From NCBI GenBank assembly GCA_921293015.1, contig OV121082.1, positions 23,413,997 through 23,477,996 on the forward strand: DNA of 64,000 nucleotides, written 5' to 3'. Under the pieces are notes generated by a model. The model was not told the origin of the DNA. It made no database searches and saw only the letters and a list, made by a program, of their open reading frames with translations. The position numbers and the translations under genes were made by a program. Below are positions 37,314-49,060 of this stretch, piece by piece (the stretch's first letter is position 1; the number at the start of each line of letters is the position of its first letter). Source of the DNA: Phorcus lineatus. Lineage: Eukaryota; Mollusca; Gastropoda; Trochida; Trochidae.

Positions 37314-40300
37314 GTATTAAAATTTGTACTATTTTTTTCATGAAAATTATGAACTCAACCACCAGCCACATCAATTAAACATATTTCTGTTAAAAAGAGT
37401 ATGTTCAAACAACCTATTGATGGTCTTTAGCCTATTGAAACATGGATTTTATCAAACAAATTAATATCTTGTTTTGAATTTTATTTATCTTTTTATGTTG
37501 GAAATAAGGATGATGTATATATGTTTGATTCGATAGATAAATGAAACAATGTTAATGATATAATGTAGTACACAGTAAAAAAATTCAAATGCTCTAATAT
37601 ATCTTGCCATGTACTGTTTTGGTACAGTAAAAAATTCAAATGCTCTAATAGATCTTGCCATGTACTGTTTTGATAAGTTGATTGTCAAATTTTTTGTCAA
37701 TACTAATTAAACTCTTATCGAGTGTATTAAATAAGACATCCAACATCCAATACTTTTGGCAGGCAATTTCTTGGGCTTCTTTATAATTTTGCAACTACAT
37801 TGAGTACATAATTAGCTAGTTGCTTTTCAAACTTACTTCATTAAAAATGATTTTATCCAATGTAAGGTCATTATTACTTGCTAAGCATTTAATTCAAAGT
37901 AAAACTTTTAAGGGTACAAATTGTCAACTGTTGACAAACCAATTACAATTTCTCATCTAAAAGTGGCTAATATTCCATCTCCTAATGTCACTGTGACCCA
38001 TGCTCTTAAATGGATTTCCATTGTCATCAAGCTGAAGTTCTAGAAATTAAATAAAAAAAATAGTTTGCTTACCTTCAGAACACAGGTCATGTCCTAAAAG
38101 CGATTTTCCACGCCTTCTCTAGAATTTATATATAAGAATGGATTCTGTTTCATCTGAAGATTCATTTAATTCAAGTTTTTCTGAATTAATAAATTTAAAA
38201 CAGGAGAAAGCGCTCACACAAAGTAGTAAACATTTGTCCTTTAACATGAAGCCAAGTTCTGATCCTTATTATTGGTTTTAGTAAATTAGCATTTGAAGGG
38301 GCCATTCCCCTTAGTAGCAATGGTAAAATATTTTCATCCATTATGTAGTGTGGCCCAAAGACCCTACCTTTCCCAATCCCTGACTATTTATTAGATTTAT
38401 TTTTGATGAGATATGACAATGTCATATTATTCAAAGTGTTATTTCACTTAGTAGATTCACATGTTATTTCACTCGGTGTTAATTGGGATTCCATTATTTA
38501 GAAAACCATTGAAAATATTCACTTGTAAGAGTAATTTTTTTTGTATAATGCCTAGGTATATTGAAGAGTGTCAGATTTCTAAAAAATAGTCTTATTGTGA
38601 TTGTATTGTTAAGCTGAGAGTCTGAGGTTACCTACCCAAAAGATATTTTCTTTAACTCTTTTAAAAGTAAACCTGGCTCATTATTTAAGGTAACTTTAAA
38701 ATATATGTGAAATTTTGTAACCCCAGTTAGGATATCTTCAACAACCTACAATCTCTAATTTCAACATTATAACAACATATTATTCTCTCAAAATTGTAAT
38801 AACAACTCTTTCCTAAAGTTATAAAAACAAGTTAGAAAACATTTATTCAACGTTTTATTCACTGTATATTTAAATGATAAAGGTTGTAACTACAAGATTA
38901 AAAGTTGTACATACAAACCTTTTCAACTTCACTTGAATACTTAATATTCGCAACTTGTACAGTAATACTTGAATCTTTAACAATTAAAATTTTTAATTAC
39001 ACCATTAAATACACCATTAAGTCATTAAATTCTAAAGTTCAACTTACTGCTTCCAACCCTTAATATATAACAATGTTAAACTTATTTTAGTTTAACTTAA
39101 AAACTGAAATGTACAACATTGTTTATATTTTGTATATAGTCCGTCAACTATAAGCTTTTGGTGACTTTGGGTTTATTTTCAAGGTAATGACAAAGATTTT
39201 CAAAAGAACCAGTTGAAAGTTTTTGTAAGAATTAACTTCCTCAAAAACTGGCAGAGCTAATATCTTTGATTTTGAGTTTCAGTTGCCAGTGGTAGAAACG
39301 GCCAGATGAAGCAGTCGTAAAATATATCATGTTGCCTATGTTCTAAAACTGTTTTAGTCTCCATCAGTTACAAAATTTATGGAAAGAAATGTTTATGTCT
39401 AATCTATAATTTCATATCCATAGCATATATTAAGTTTTTGGGGGCGCCATTGTGTGTTTTAACACACATCTGAGACATTTGATCTATCAAAGACAGTAAC
39501 GTTGTATTCATTGCTTCGTAATTAGCATTGATCAAGACGAGGAATATATGAATTAACGCTGATTTTTATCCTTACACGGAAGTAATGTATGTTACTGGTG
39601 AATGTATGCCTAATACGAAGCCATTAGCATACCTGATTCCTTATGATTCTATAATGAGTGAAATAACGCTATGATCTCGATTCAATAAATGTATTAGATG
39701 AGACAGCCAATGTATTTTTAATTCCAAACAAACGAAACCGGAAAAGATTCAGGTGAAATGCATGACCAGTTGAGTTCCCTCGCTTGTTACGCATGACTGG
39801 GCAAGAATCACACGATGTTCGTGCATCTTGCTTTTCATGTTGTCGCTCTAAAATCGATTTCACGAGCAGGAAAACAAACGATCATCTTCGATTTTCACGA
39901 AACGCACGTGCAGTTGACACGAGTCGTTGTTACATCCTTCAATATTTGATTTAACCTGCGTTTTGCTAAACTGACTTTACCTGTCAAGTAATTACCAGTA
40001 ATCTGATATGAACCAAAACATTTCTTAGCTCGATTCACGCACATGGGAAATTTTGTCACGGTCGCCACGACGAAATGTTCCAGCCGACTTAATATTTTAG
40101 TTTCAGCCGGTGACAAAGAACGCTCATGGCCAGGAGGGGAGTGGAAAGTCTTGACCAATCAGAGCGAAGAGAGTTTACGAAATCGAGGCTACATGAGTAG
40201 TCTGTCGACTGCTAGCCCCAGACATAAAAGACAGTGAGCGAAAGCAGGCGAGTAGTGATAGACCGCACTGTCATCGGTTTATGTCTGAATTTTATTAAAT

Positions 40301-43300
40301 AATAACTTTGAAATACTGTCACCATGTCCACCAACGGAAAAGCAAATGGTCACAGCAACGGAATGCAAGACATGTTGCAGTGGAAAGTTGGATTGATAAA
40401 CAGCAGTGACAAATATTTGACAGCAGAGAAAATTGGAGTCAATGCTGAGGGCAGAGGTCTGAAGAAGAAGCAGATGTGGATACTTGAACAAGCCCCGAAC
40501 GAAGGCGACAGATCTGTAATGTACATTAAAAGCCATGACAAAGGTTATTATTTGGCATCTGACCGTTTCGGGAACATTACTTGTGATCAAGACGACGAGG
40601 ACACGGACAAAGTAAGGCCAAAGCAGTACCAATTTGTGGTTGAGTACGATAAGGATGGAACCGGTAAATGGGCGTTCAAAAACCAAGAGTCTATGAATTA
40701 CCTGACAGGAAAAGACGATGAAGTGAAATGTGGCTCCCAAAACATCACCAGCAATGCGCTTTGGGTAGTCCAGTTGGCGATTCAGCCGCAAGTCAACCTC
40801 CGCAGTGTCATTCGCAAACGGTTTGCCGTCTTGAACACTGAGGAAAGTCAGTTGCAATGCAAAGAAATCATTCCTTGGGGAGAGGAGGGTCTCGTAATTT
40901 TGCATTTTTGGGTAAAACAAGGCAAATATTCCCTGAAAGTGAGTGATGGTAGATTCCTTCATCGTGACGGCACCCTCGTGGATTCAGAAGGGGATAATCT
41001 TACTGATGATGCTAAATTCACACTGGAAATAAAATCTGATGGACTCGCCTTCAAAGCCTCAAATGGATGTTATCTCGCCGCTCTCGGATCTACCGCGACA
41101 ATTAAAGTAGGAAAGAATAAAAATGTTGGAAAAGACGAATTGTTTGCTATCGAAAGTAGCAATCCGCAAGTGACCATTTCAAGCCAGAATAACGGAAAAT
41201 TTGTTTCTCTTGTACAAGGTAAATATTTCTTAACATGTCATTTTCTTTATGGTTATTTTTATTGAGTATATGGAATTATTAATTGGGGATATACGACTTT
41301 CGACAAGAGCTTAAACGATGAATGTAGTTCTTTGTAATTTGTCTTTAACTGTCTTTAACTTTGAATCTTGCACATACGTGAAGTTACCGGTGGGCATGTT
41401 ATTGATTACAATTTTTCTAAGGCAATGAATGTGTTGCCATGGTAATATGTCCAAGTCTCAGGCGGGTCGCGTTTCGTAGAATTTAAAACTCGGTCGTGTC
41501 TCGTTACGTTATCGAATGTCACAAGTATTTTTAGTTCTTTGCACATTTTTTTGTTCCAGTTAATACCCCTGAAGGTTTTACTTAAAGTTGACAAACCTTT
41601 ATCAAGTTGACATGTAAAATTTTGACCTTTTGTCTTGCACGTATCGTATCGTCTGTCTACCGACGTATACATTTGTTGACAAATAATGATCTATTTGCCA
41701 CTTACAAATTATAGTGCACATGGTTTCGTTAGTGTTCAACACCGAAATGAGATCGTCACCAAACCTCGATCGCTTAATGACCTCCGTATCAGTATGATGG
41801 GTGTATTTAGCACGGTTTACGTAATTTTGTTTTTGAGGATTTTACCTTTTTTATCTGTCGTCTGTTTAGCTTGGGAGACTTCGCACCTTTATCTTACCAC
41901 ACAAGAGAGTAGGTTTGGCGATTTAGCGATATGTGAGTCTTCAATGGTTGGCCAAGAATCCTTTTCCCAACAGAACGATGTAGCGCCCATGTTGGCCGAG
42001 GCAATAGATCCAGTGTTTCAGGAACGCGACTGTCGATGTAACAATATTTACACTTCCCAATGATAAACGAAACGTTTGGAAATTTAGCAAAGTATGTTTA
42101 AGGTTCCACAGGAGATTTTAAAGTGTTGACCTTCAACTTCTTTTGGCTGCATTTGCACAATGATAGTCTCATTTTGCCCATCAGGATTCATGTGGAATGG
42201 AATGTCGTCTGCTACGATGTAAAATGTCACCCATTACAGTATACAGGGAGACTCTTCACTCAAAACTGAGTGTTTATTTGAGATTTAGGCCAGATAGGCA
42301 AGTTTCTCCCAAAGTTAGTTGAAGGATTTTCCAGCTATCTTTTACGTGACATAAATTGAGTCTCATTTGACAGACCAAAATAAAAACTGAATGAAATACG
42401 ATTATGCCGTATCGAATGTAAGAACCACTTGCCGTTAAGGATACTTTTGTCAATGTAAGAACATGCAAATCGTTTGAATAACTCTGAAGTTAAACAGCTG
42501 CTAATAGTGCCACAGAAGGCGCCCTTTGAATGCCTTTCAGATAGATTGCTCTGTCTGTTTACATACTTCTTAATGGTTTTTAAAAAAAGCATAGCTTACC
42601 AAACATCCACTATGAAAAAAAACAGAATTCATCCTCATTTTGAATATACTTGTTAATCATTTGGTTTACAATTCCTCTGCACTTATATTCTGATTTTAAT
42701 ATATGTTTCTGCCATCTTGCAAAAAAAAAAACCAACCTGACCCAAACATCAGAAGTCAAAACATATCATAGATATCATAGATTTCATTTTAACGAAATCT
42801 TAGTTATATTTAGGGTCTCAAAAAGAAGTATGTAGCAGAAGTTTCAACACATATTATTAAACTCAACAGGAAATGAGGTTGTTTTTTAATTTCATAGTTT
42901 TGTTCTTTTAATTAGTATAATTTGTGTAGTAAACCTTGACCATTTGTCTAGACTTTTAGTTAAGAGGCTCATTCAGACACCTTTTGTGAATTAATCAAAA
43001 TTATAGTTTATCACTGTTCAGGAAACTTAAAACTGAAACTAAGTAAATAAAAATCATATTGAAGATGCTCAGTCAGTCCACACAGTGACTGAGTCAGGGA
43101 AGGGTGTTCAATTTACCTGTTCTAGCAGGGATCATATCAACAGTATTGATTTGTATCTGAAGCATTGTGGGCAACATGTGTTAAATATTTGCTATTTGTT
43201 CCAGGTGGTTTATGAAACACAACTTGACTGGGGATTGTTCCTCCCAACTACTTGTCCCTTGATGTTGTTGATAGCTTTATTTAATCCATGACATCGTTTT

Positions 43301-46111
43301 AGGTTCTCTTTTGGCTTGTGAGTGGGCCTTTGATAACATTATACATAATGTTTTTGTATTGTTACAGGAAGCATAATTGGGAATATTGATCATTCTCAAC
43401 ATTGCCCAACATATCTTGTGAATGAGATAAAAATTTAATTGCTTTTTATCCATTTATTGTTGAAAGTTACATTGAGATCATTGGTCTTGTCTATATATAC
43501 ATCATTTTAGCAAACTTTCAAAAATTCAGTTTGTATGTAGTATGGTTTGTTGAAATATTTAAACTTGATGGAGGTTCCTTTTATTGATTACAAATGACTA
43601 TAATTTGTAGGTTTTAATGTAATACGGCTAATGGCTGAAATATTGTCCAAGAAGAGTAATACAAAAACTTGCTCACTTTTAATGTAAGAAAACTGGGATC
43701 ACTTTGGTATGTTTTCTTACAACAGTACAGCAAGGTAACCATATTGATTTACGATTATCAAGAAAAGGTATGTCTTGGTGGTACATTCATATGTCAAAAT
43801 TACACAATAGTTAATAATTAAACAAGAAAATGATGTGACTTTTAGAAATTCCTTATCGACAAGCTAATGTTAGTGATCAATATGTTGACAAGCCTGTGCT
43901 CCCATTTCTTTAATATCACTGAGAGCATTGATAGCCCATAGTTGTAACAACCTTAGGATGAGGGATCTCTGTTCAAGTTAACACTTGTATTCAATGTATT
44001 AAGTAGACTTGGTCATTGTCTAGATGCAACATACTTTTATATTTAACAGAAAAAGTCTGGGAGAGACTGTTCTTGATTTTACCTTTATACTTTAAAACTG
44101 TACCTGTCGGTTTTGAAAATACAGTAAAAGTCATATCTTTTGCCTGTAGCCAAACCAAAACTTCCTGATTTATGTTATTCATAAGCCTTATTGATAACTA
44201 CAAAGGATATAGTGTTAATGAGTGATGTTGTAATGCACAATGTTAATTTGGAAGCAAGTAACAAGTTAAGATGCTTCATAAGCTCCTGATTCCTGAACAG
44301 ATCCTATGTAAATTCATCATCTGCCTGCATGATGAAGGTGCGATGATTATCAATTCCTTCAAGAACTAATCCAAATAATATTAGTTGTTCGCTGTTCAGA
44401 TATGCTTTGAATTTGTTGAGTACACTAATGACATGTGTTGTTTTGCAGGTGTGGATCTCTCTGCCAACCAGCTTGAGAGGTGTGATAAGTCAACATTCCA
44501 GATGGAACTGGACAAACACAGTCACAAGTGGGCCTTCAGGACCAGCGTAGACAACAAGTACTTGTCTCTGGAGTCCTTCGGAGGTATTCAGGCTGCCAGC
44601 ATGACCATGTGAGTACCTTGTACCATCCACAGTAACTTCCTACGTTGGTTATATTTGAGGTATTCACAATTCAGGCTGCAAACTTGTCCAAATCTCTCCC
44701 AGGCAGTGGTGACTCAAGAGTATACTTTCCACCCCGTTTCTGTTACAATACAGATATTCTCTAGTATAGGATGAAACAGTACATTTGAGTTTTAGTTAGG
44801 GATCTATTGGTTCAGAAAACATAGTTTTGTATACTTTCAGTTTAGTAGAGAATCAAGATTTTAAAAAACTAAGTCACAGCAAAATTGCCCCCCCCAAAAA
44901 AAAAACTCTTAAGAATTAAAAACTGACGAAAAAAATAATTTGAGTGAGGATAATAAACGTAATATATGGTAATATACAGTCTACACTGAACACGCTTTGA
45001 ACCAAAGGAAATACAGAGTCGTGTAATATAGAACTGTTTAACCTCAATCTCTAGTAAAACAGCAAGAGTAAACAGTTACCTCATTATCAGACAATGACTT
45101 TCATGTACCATGAGAGATTCATCCAAAAATATTCTTAACCATAACAGCAACAAAACTCTTACTTTCATGACCTTCATTTTAGATCCCCAAAGACCTTGTT
45201 TGAAGTGGAACCAAATGACGATGGATCAGTTTGCATCAAGGCCTCCAACAATAAGTACTTGTCCAACAAGCAAACTGGAAGCATCTCAGCAAGCGGAGAT
45301 AATCCTGAATCCAAGAACTTCATAATCAGAATGGTTAACCGACCATTCCTCATCCTAAAGTGTGACTATGGATTCGTAGCCCTAAAATCTGATACTGAAA
45401 AAGCTGAAGTGATGTGTAACAAGACATGCTATGAACCAACCTTCATTGAGGCCCTGGATGACGGATATTACTACCTGAAAGGTATGTTAACAGTTTTGCA
45501 TTGATTGTCATTTATTTTAACATTTTGACCATTTCTCAGGAAATTTTTATTTTCAGCAACTTCAGATTTTTTATTAATAACTTCATGGGGAACTATCACT
45601 AATAACTTTACCTAAACAAAATACTTTTACTTACTACTTAACTATGTCATTGAATGATTAAATCAGGATTAGTTTATAGTAAATGTTAAAACAATTTTAG
45701 TTAAAATTAATCATTATGAAGACCTGAAAGTCTGAACAAACCGTTACCTAAATTATCCTTACTTTTGATTTAGCAAAGTTAAAGACCATAGAAGAACTAA
45801 CAGCTGACCTGAAGAGTGTTTTATAATTTTCTAAGGAAGACTTTATATCACCGCGAAATACCTTCCAAACTAATAGTTACATGTGTATTTATCTTATTAC
45901 AGGCAAGAACAACAAATACTGGACAGTTCACGACGACAAATCAATCCATGCCGACAGTGAGACTGGAACATGCAAATTCAATCTCCAATTCCATGGTCAG
46001 TCTCAAATGACCATCAGACCCGTGTCCACTGGGAAATACCTAAAGGGCGAACCCAACAGTTTCCTAGCCAAGGGGGAAGAAGTGGACGCAAGCACAATTT
46101 GGGAGTACTAG
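36470..46111 (+). CDS. FSCN: Fascin, isoform A (first exon 36470), 503 aa
   Basis: Exons 36470-37313, 44449-44608, 45183-45481 and 45903-46111; the sum is 1512 bases. Fascin packs actin filaments into parallel bundles in filopodia and similar protrusions. It has four beta-trefoil domains: exon 1A encodes trefoils 1-2, the shared exons trefoils 3-4. Clear marks are WKVGLINSAGKYLTAE, GLKKKQTWTLEQ (actin-binding/PKC loop), YYFGGVDENIQCF, RKRYAV, PWG, the junction QG-VDLSANQ, and the C terminus STIWEY (human SLWEY). Length fits the human protein (493 aa). The residue matching human Ser39, just before LKKK, is Gly. Isoform A keeps YFGG and GFK like vertebrate fascins and so looks the more conserved form. 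Confidence 0.92.
37572..37674. repeat. 52-bp tandem duplication
   Basis: Two near-identical units run from ACAGTAAAAAATTCAAATGC to TTGCCATGTACTGTTTTG; they differ by two or three bases, so the duplication is recent. Confidence 0.85.
38277..38392. mobile_element. hAT-like MITE, copy C, internally deleted
   Basis: Only the middle and right end remain (GGGGCCATTCCCCTTAGTAG to CCTTTCCCAATCCCTG). It lies between the two alternative first exons of fascin. Confidence 0.55.
40151..40323 (+). promoter_or_regulatory. Promoter region of fascin exon 1B
   Basis: It contains TTGACCAATCA (40151-40161), CGAAATCGAGGCT (ending 40190) and TCGACTGCTAGC, followed by a possible TATA-like ATAAAAG (40224-40230). 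The first three match the exon 1A promoter, so the duplication included the promoter. Confidence 0.6.
40324..41218 (+). CDS. FSCN: Fascin alternative first exon 1B (trefoils 1-2)
   Basis: 895 bases, donor CAAG|GTAAAT (phase 1). It is intact, with no stop or frameshift, so it is under selection rather than a relic. A 227-codon antisense frame over it is a shadow. Confidence 0.92.
40324..46111 (+). CDS. FSCN: Fascin, isoform B (first exon 40324), 520 aa
   Basis: Exons 40324-41218, then the same three exons as isoform A; the sum is 1563 bases. The first exon has its own ATG (CACCATGTCC, a good context) and leaves in the same phase at the same codon as exon 1A (CAA-G). By eye about half of its residues match exon 1A. 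It has an extended N terminus (TNGKANGHSNG), LKKKQMW, a longer insert with acidic residues (DQDDEDTDKVRPK), and YLTGKDDEV in place of YFGG. The residue before LKKK is again Gly, and the loop before it is two residues shorter. It should bundle actin, perhaps with different affinity or regulation. Confidence 0.9.
41219..44448 (+). other. Common fascin intron before shared exon 2
   Basis: No third first exon or extra coding exon was found. An open frame of 125 codons at 41686-42063 starts with ATG and has a hydrophobic stretch (VILFLRILPFLSVVCLA), but it matches nothing I know. The rest is AT-rich. Confidence 0.5.
44449..44608 (+). CDS. FSCN: Fascin shared exon 2
   Basis: Runs from TTTTGCAG to ACCAT|GTGAGT. 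It encodes G-VDLSANQLERCDKSTFQME through the third trefoil (KWAFRTSVDNKYLSLE). It enters in phase 1, compatible with both first exons, and leaves in phase 2. Confidence 0.93.
45183..45481 (+). CDS. FSCN: Fascin shared exon 3
   Basis: Runs from CATTTTAG to AAAG|GTATGT. It encodes the end of trefoil 3 and the start of trefoil 4: KASNNKYLSNKQTGSISAS, then MVNRPFLILKCDYGFVALK, matching the LINRPIIV and GFIG blocks of vertebrate fascin. Confidence 0.93.
45903..46111 (+). CDS. FSCN: Fascin shared exon 4 (C terminus)
   Basis: Runs from TTATTACAG to TAG. It encodes GKNNKYWTVHDD (human GKYWTVGSD), TGKYLKGE and the terminal STIWEY. Confidence 0.94.
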
Positions 46112-47709
46112 ATCTCAGTATGACGACAACCAGAGACAAAAATGTGCTTTCATCCTTCATTCGGACATGATTCCATGGCTGGGATATGTAACATTTAGCC
46201 CAGGACATATTCCAATGCCGTGCTTTTGAATTGGCACCATCTCTGTAAGAATATTCTTGAGCTGTGGTAACAAAGATGTTTTTCATTTTCTTATATCATG
46301 GCCAATGCTTTGCATTGGTAGCAGTGAATTTGATTTTTCGCTCATTACCATCCATTGTAAGTATATGAACCAATGGTTTACATTGGTATCTGTGAAATTG
46401 ATGATGTTTCGCTAGACAAGCCATTTACTATACATAACATACCAATGGAGGCCGTGAAAGTGATTTCGTCATGAACTTAAGATCACAAACCGTGTGACAA
46501 TCTTATAGTGGAATTGTATCCAGACTGTCAGACAGGACTCCACTGTTTTCTATGAAAAATCTACATGCTTTGCAATTTCATAATCCATATGTGAACTTTC
46601 AGCAGTTAATATGCGCAATGCTTTGCACTTGCAAAAGGATACAATAATTGCGGAACATAAATTTACTTCATGACATCCGGATTTTATGCACTATTCCAAA
46701 CATTACAATCGTAAAAAATTTTAACTGATTTACAATTCTGACAAAATGCTCATCTGTTAATTTGAGATTTGGTATTCCATAATGCCATGTTTGCCATCAT
46801 ATCTTGTGTACAGATTCATTTTTCTTTTTCACAAATGCTTTTTTTGGCAATTTTTGTATTCATAACCAAGAATATTCTATTGATACTGATACAATTTTGG
46901 TTACCAGAAAAGGTGCTTTTTTCAATTTTGGCACATCACCAAAAGAAACTTGGAGAAGTGTTTAAAGAAATATTTTGTTAATATATTTACACAAAGAGGA
47001 CCAATTATACATGGATTCAGCATTATATCACTTCTAACCAAATACATGTAGATCCAACGAAAACTTTCCTATGCAGATTAAAATTTCTGTTCCCGGCTTC
47101 CTCTGATGATCACAAATAATATATAACCAGTGTTGAAAACATATCATAGTCCCAAATCAAGTTTGGCACTGGGTATTTTGACTGTTTATGAAATTGTTAG
47201 ATCTAGAACTGTTACATGTTTCAATGATATACTTCACTGTTATACAAAGCAATGTAACTTACCATTTCTTGTTGCTGATGTACTTTGGAATTGTTGTTGT
47301 AACAGTGGTTAAAGCATACTCTAACAACAAACAAGTGTCAGTGTATCCTTATTAGGCAGAACAAATGTTGTTTAAGAGGAAATTCAACAACTTAAACTAA
47401 TATCTTCTATGTTCTAAAAACAAAGAATGGTTGATCTTCTAAGAAGTTAGTTTGACATTCTGGACTCCTCGACAGAATCCAATATTTGTATCATAGTTTT
47501 TGCAAACAGCACCTATCTCCCCTGCATGAATGTGATAAAGAATGTATGTTGCTTTGCCCTGGAAACTAGGCTCAATGCAAGTTTATGATAATACAATGAA
47601 ATGCAGAAAATGCTCAGATTTGCCTCCATGTGCAATGCAGTAATAACCACATCATTGCTTTGATATGAAGCTGTATGTATGTATGCAACTGTTCTTTTCT
47701 GTCAATAAA
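46112..47709 (+). other. Fascin 3' UTR
   Basis: It runs from the stop codon to a canonical AATAAA at 47704-47709. It contains degenerate units of about 70-90 bp, each opening with a CCAATG/CATTGG inverted motif at 46212, 46302, 46370 and 46442; two of these, CCAATGCTTTGCATTGG (46302) and CCAATGGTTTACATTGG (46370), can form small stem-loops. Confidence 0.6.
47704..47709 (+). terminator. Fascin polyadenylation signal
   Basis: A canonical AATAAA, in the context GTCAATAAATGC, lies about 1.6 kb past the fascin stop codon. Confidence 0.55.
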
Positions 47710-47794
47710 TGCTTTGAACTTTCACTGTTTCTCTCATTTCAGTGGGTATTTCATTTAAATTGCAATTTTGTTTTTTAATGTTGATTGATTCATG

Positions 47795-47920
47795 TATACT
47801 GGACAAAATATTTAAAGGACCACCTGAATATCAATAATTTAGCTCTTTGCAGATATGATATTGTCTGTTTAGTACATCGGTAATGGTAGTTGGGTGGTCA
47901 GGATTATTTTGTTGAGTATA
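47795..47920. mobile_element. 126-bp MITE with TA target site, copy 2
   Basis: The ends read TATACTGGACAAAATA...GGACCACC and GGTGGTCAGG...GTTGAGTATA. They are inverted repeats of each other and are related to the ends of 16000-16130. It lies just after the fascin poly(A) signal. Confidence 0.6.
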
Positions 47921-48258
47921 TATTCTACATATTCCACAGCTATTAGAAATATGATGGATCGGATATCAAGTGCATTTGTGAACATTTGTGTCATCACCGC
48001 TAGCAGTTGGTTGATGAAAAAGGACTGACCTTAATCCAGGGTAAAAACAATACTAAAATGTGGAACAGCCTTTTGAATTTGACTTAACGAGAAAACATGA
48101 TTGCAGGCAAACAATTTAAAATAGTTGATTCCCTATAGTGAGTGTTAGTCTCCTCACGTCAATATTCAAATTTTCAAAACTTTCTTGTAGAAGTAATCTA
48201 CAAAAGTGATCACACACAAACATGAAGTGCCGGATTATTGAAAGGTCTTGTGTTAGAG

Positions 48259-48385
48259 CAAAGGTAAAGTTTAGCCTTTCGTGGCGGATATGATATAAAC
48301 TTACCCAGTTTCCTTATATCGTTGCATATAGGGAAAACTGGCTAAATGTTTACTTTTTCCGCTGTGACGCTAAATTTGGTCTTTG
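48259..48385. repeat. 127-bp imperfect foldback hairpin
   Basis: The arms pair from CAAAG/CTTTG at the ends through TTTAGC/GCTAAA, GCGGA/TCCGC, TAAAC/GTTTA and CCAGTTT/AACTGG to a loop near 48320. It looks like a MITE, but no clean target duplication is seen. Confidence 0.65.
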
Positions 48386-49025
48386 GTTAGAGGTAAAAAG
48401 ATAGCCGAAGACGCATTTAAATTTTATTTCATACTTACACGAAATAAGAAACATTAGCCCAAAACATTTTTATACCAAAAATTGTCAGTTTTCTCAAATA
48501 TTTCACACTACAGTTACATTGAGTATTGTAAAGAAAAGCTCCACTTAGGTTAAGAATTTTCCATAGTTATTCAGGAGTTCACCAAGCGACAGACTTAAAT
48601 TAACTAACAATCGATATTATTAGCCCAATAATTTTACTAGCCTGAGGCGGAAGGACTTGGGTTAATTTTGAGATCGAGGTCTTTAGTAACGTTGATGAAG
48701 ATATCTTTCATAATTGACATCACAATATTTATTTTATGGAATAGAGAGGATTCCTCATAACATAATGCATGAGATACCTTTATTTTCTAAATGTGATTCT
48801 AATGGCCTTGGTTTCGCAGTCTCGTAGAGAGGAAGAAAATACACATTATCGTCGTATAAAAAGACTAACTACGTTTTTAAAAGAACCTTTGATAAAGTCA
48901 CGTTTGCCATTTATTTGGACCAGTTATCTGAATAAGCATACACTGTAAAGTCAGTGTATAAATAACAGTAATACTCAACAAAGTATCATCAAAACCAATA
49001 TGTTTCACACAAACAGGAACCTGAA

Positions 49026-49060
49026 AGGGGCAGTAGCACGTTTTTTTTTCCTTTAAATTT
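49026..49060. repeat. Short repeat piece shared with kinase intron 1
   Basis: GGGGCAGTAGCAC followed by a T run matches 4257-4280, the start of a degraded repeat in the kinase gene. Confidence 0.4.

Larger units (their letters stand above)
37314..40150 (+). other. DNA between the two fascin first exons
   Basis: It is intron for isoform A and upstream DNA for isoform B. It holds a 52-bp tandem duplication (37572-37674) and MITE copy C (38277-38392). At about 39830-39915 a stretch with GCAGGAAAAC and TTTTCACGAAA...ACGTGCAGTTG recurs at 57525-57575. Confidence 0.55.

Noticed and set aside
40279..40962. A 227-codon frame on the minus strand over fascin exon 1B
   Set aside because: It is the antisense of a clearly coding exon, and its sequence has no recognisable domain.
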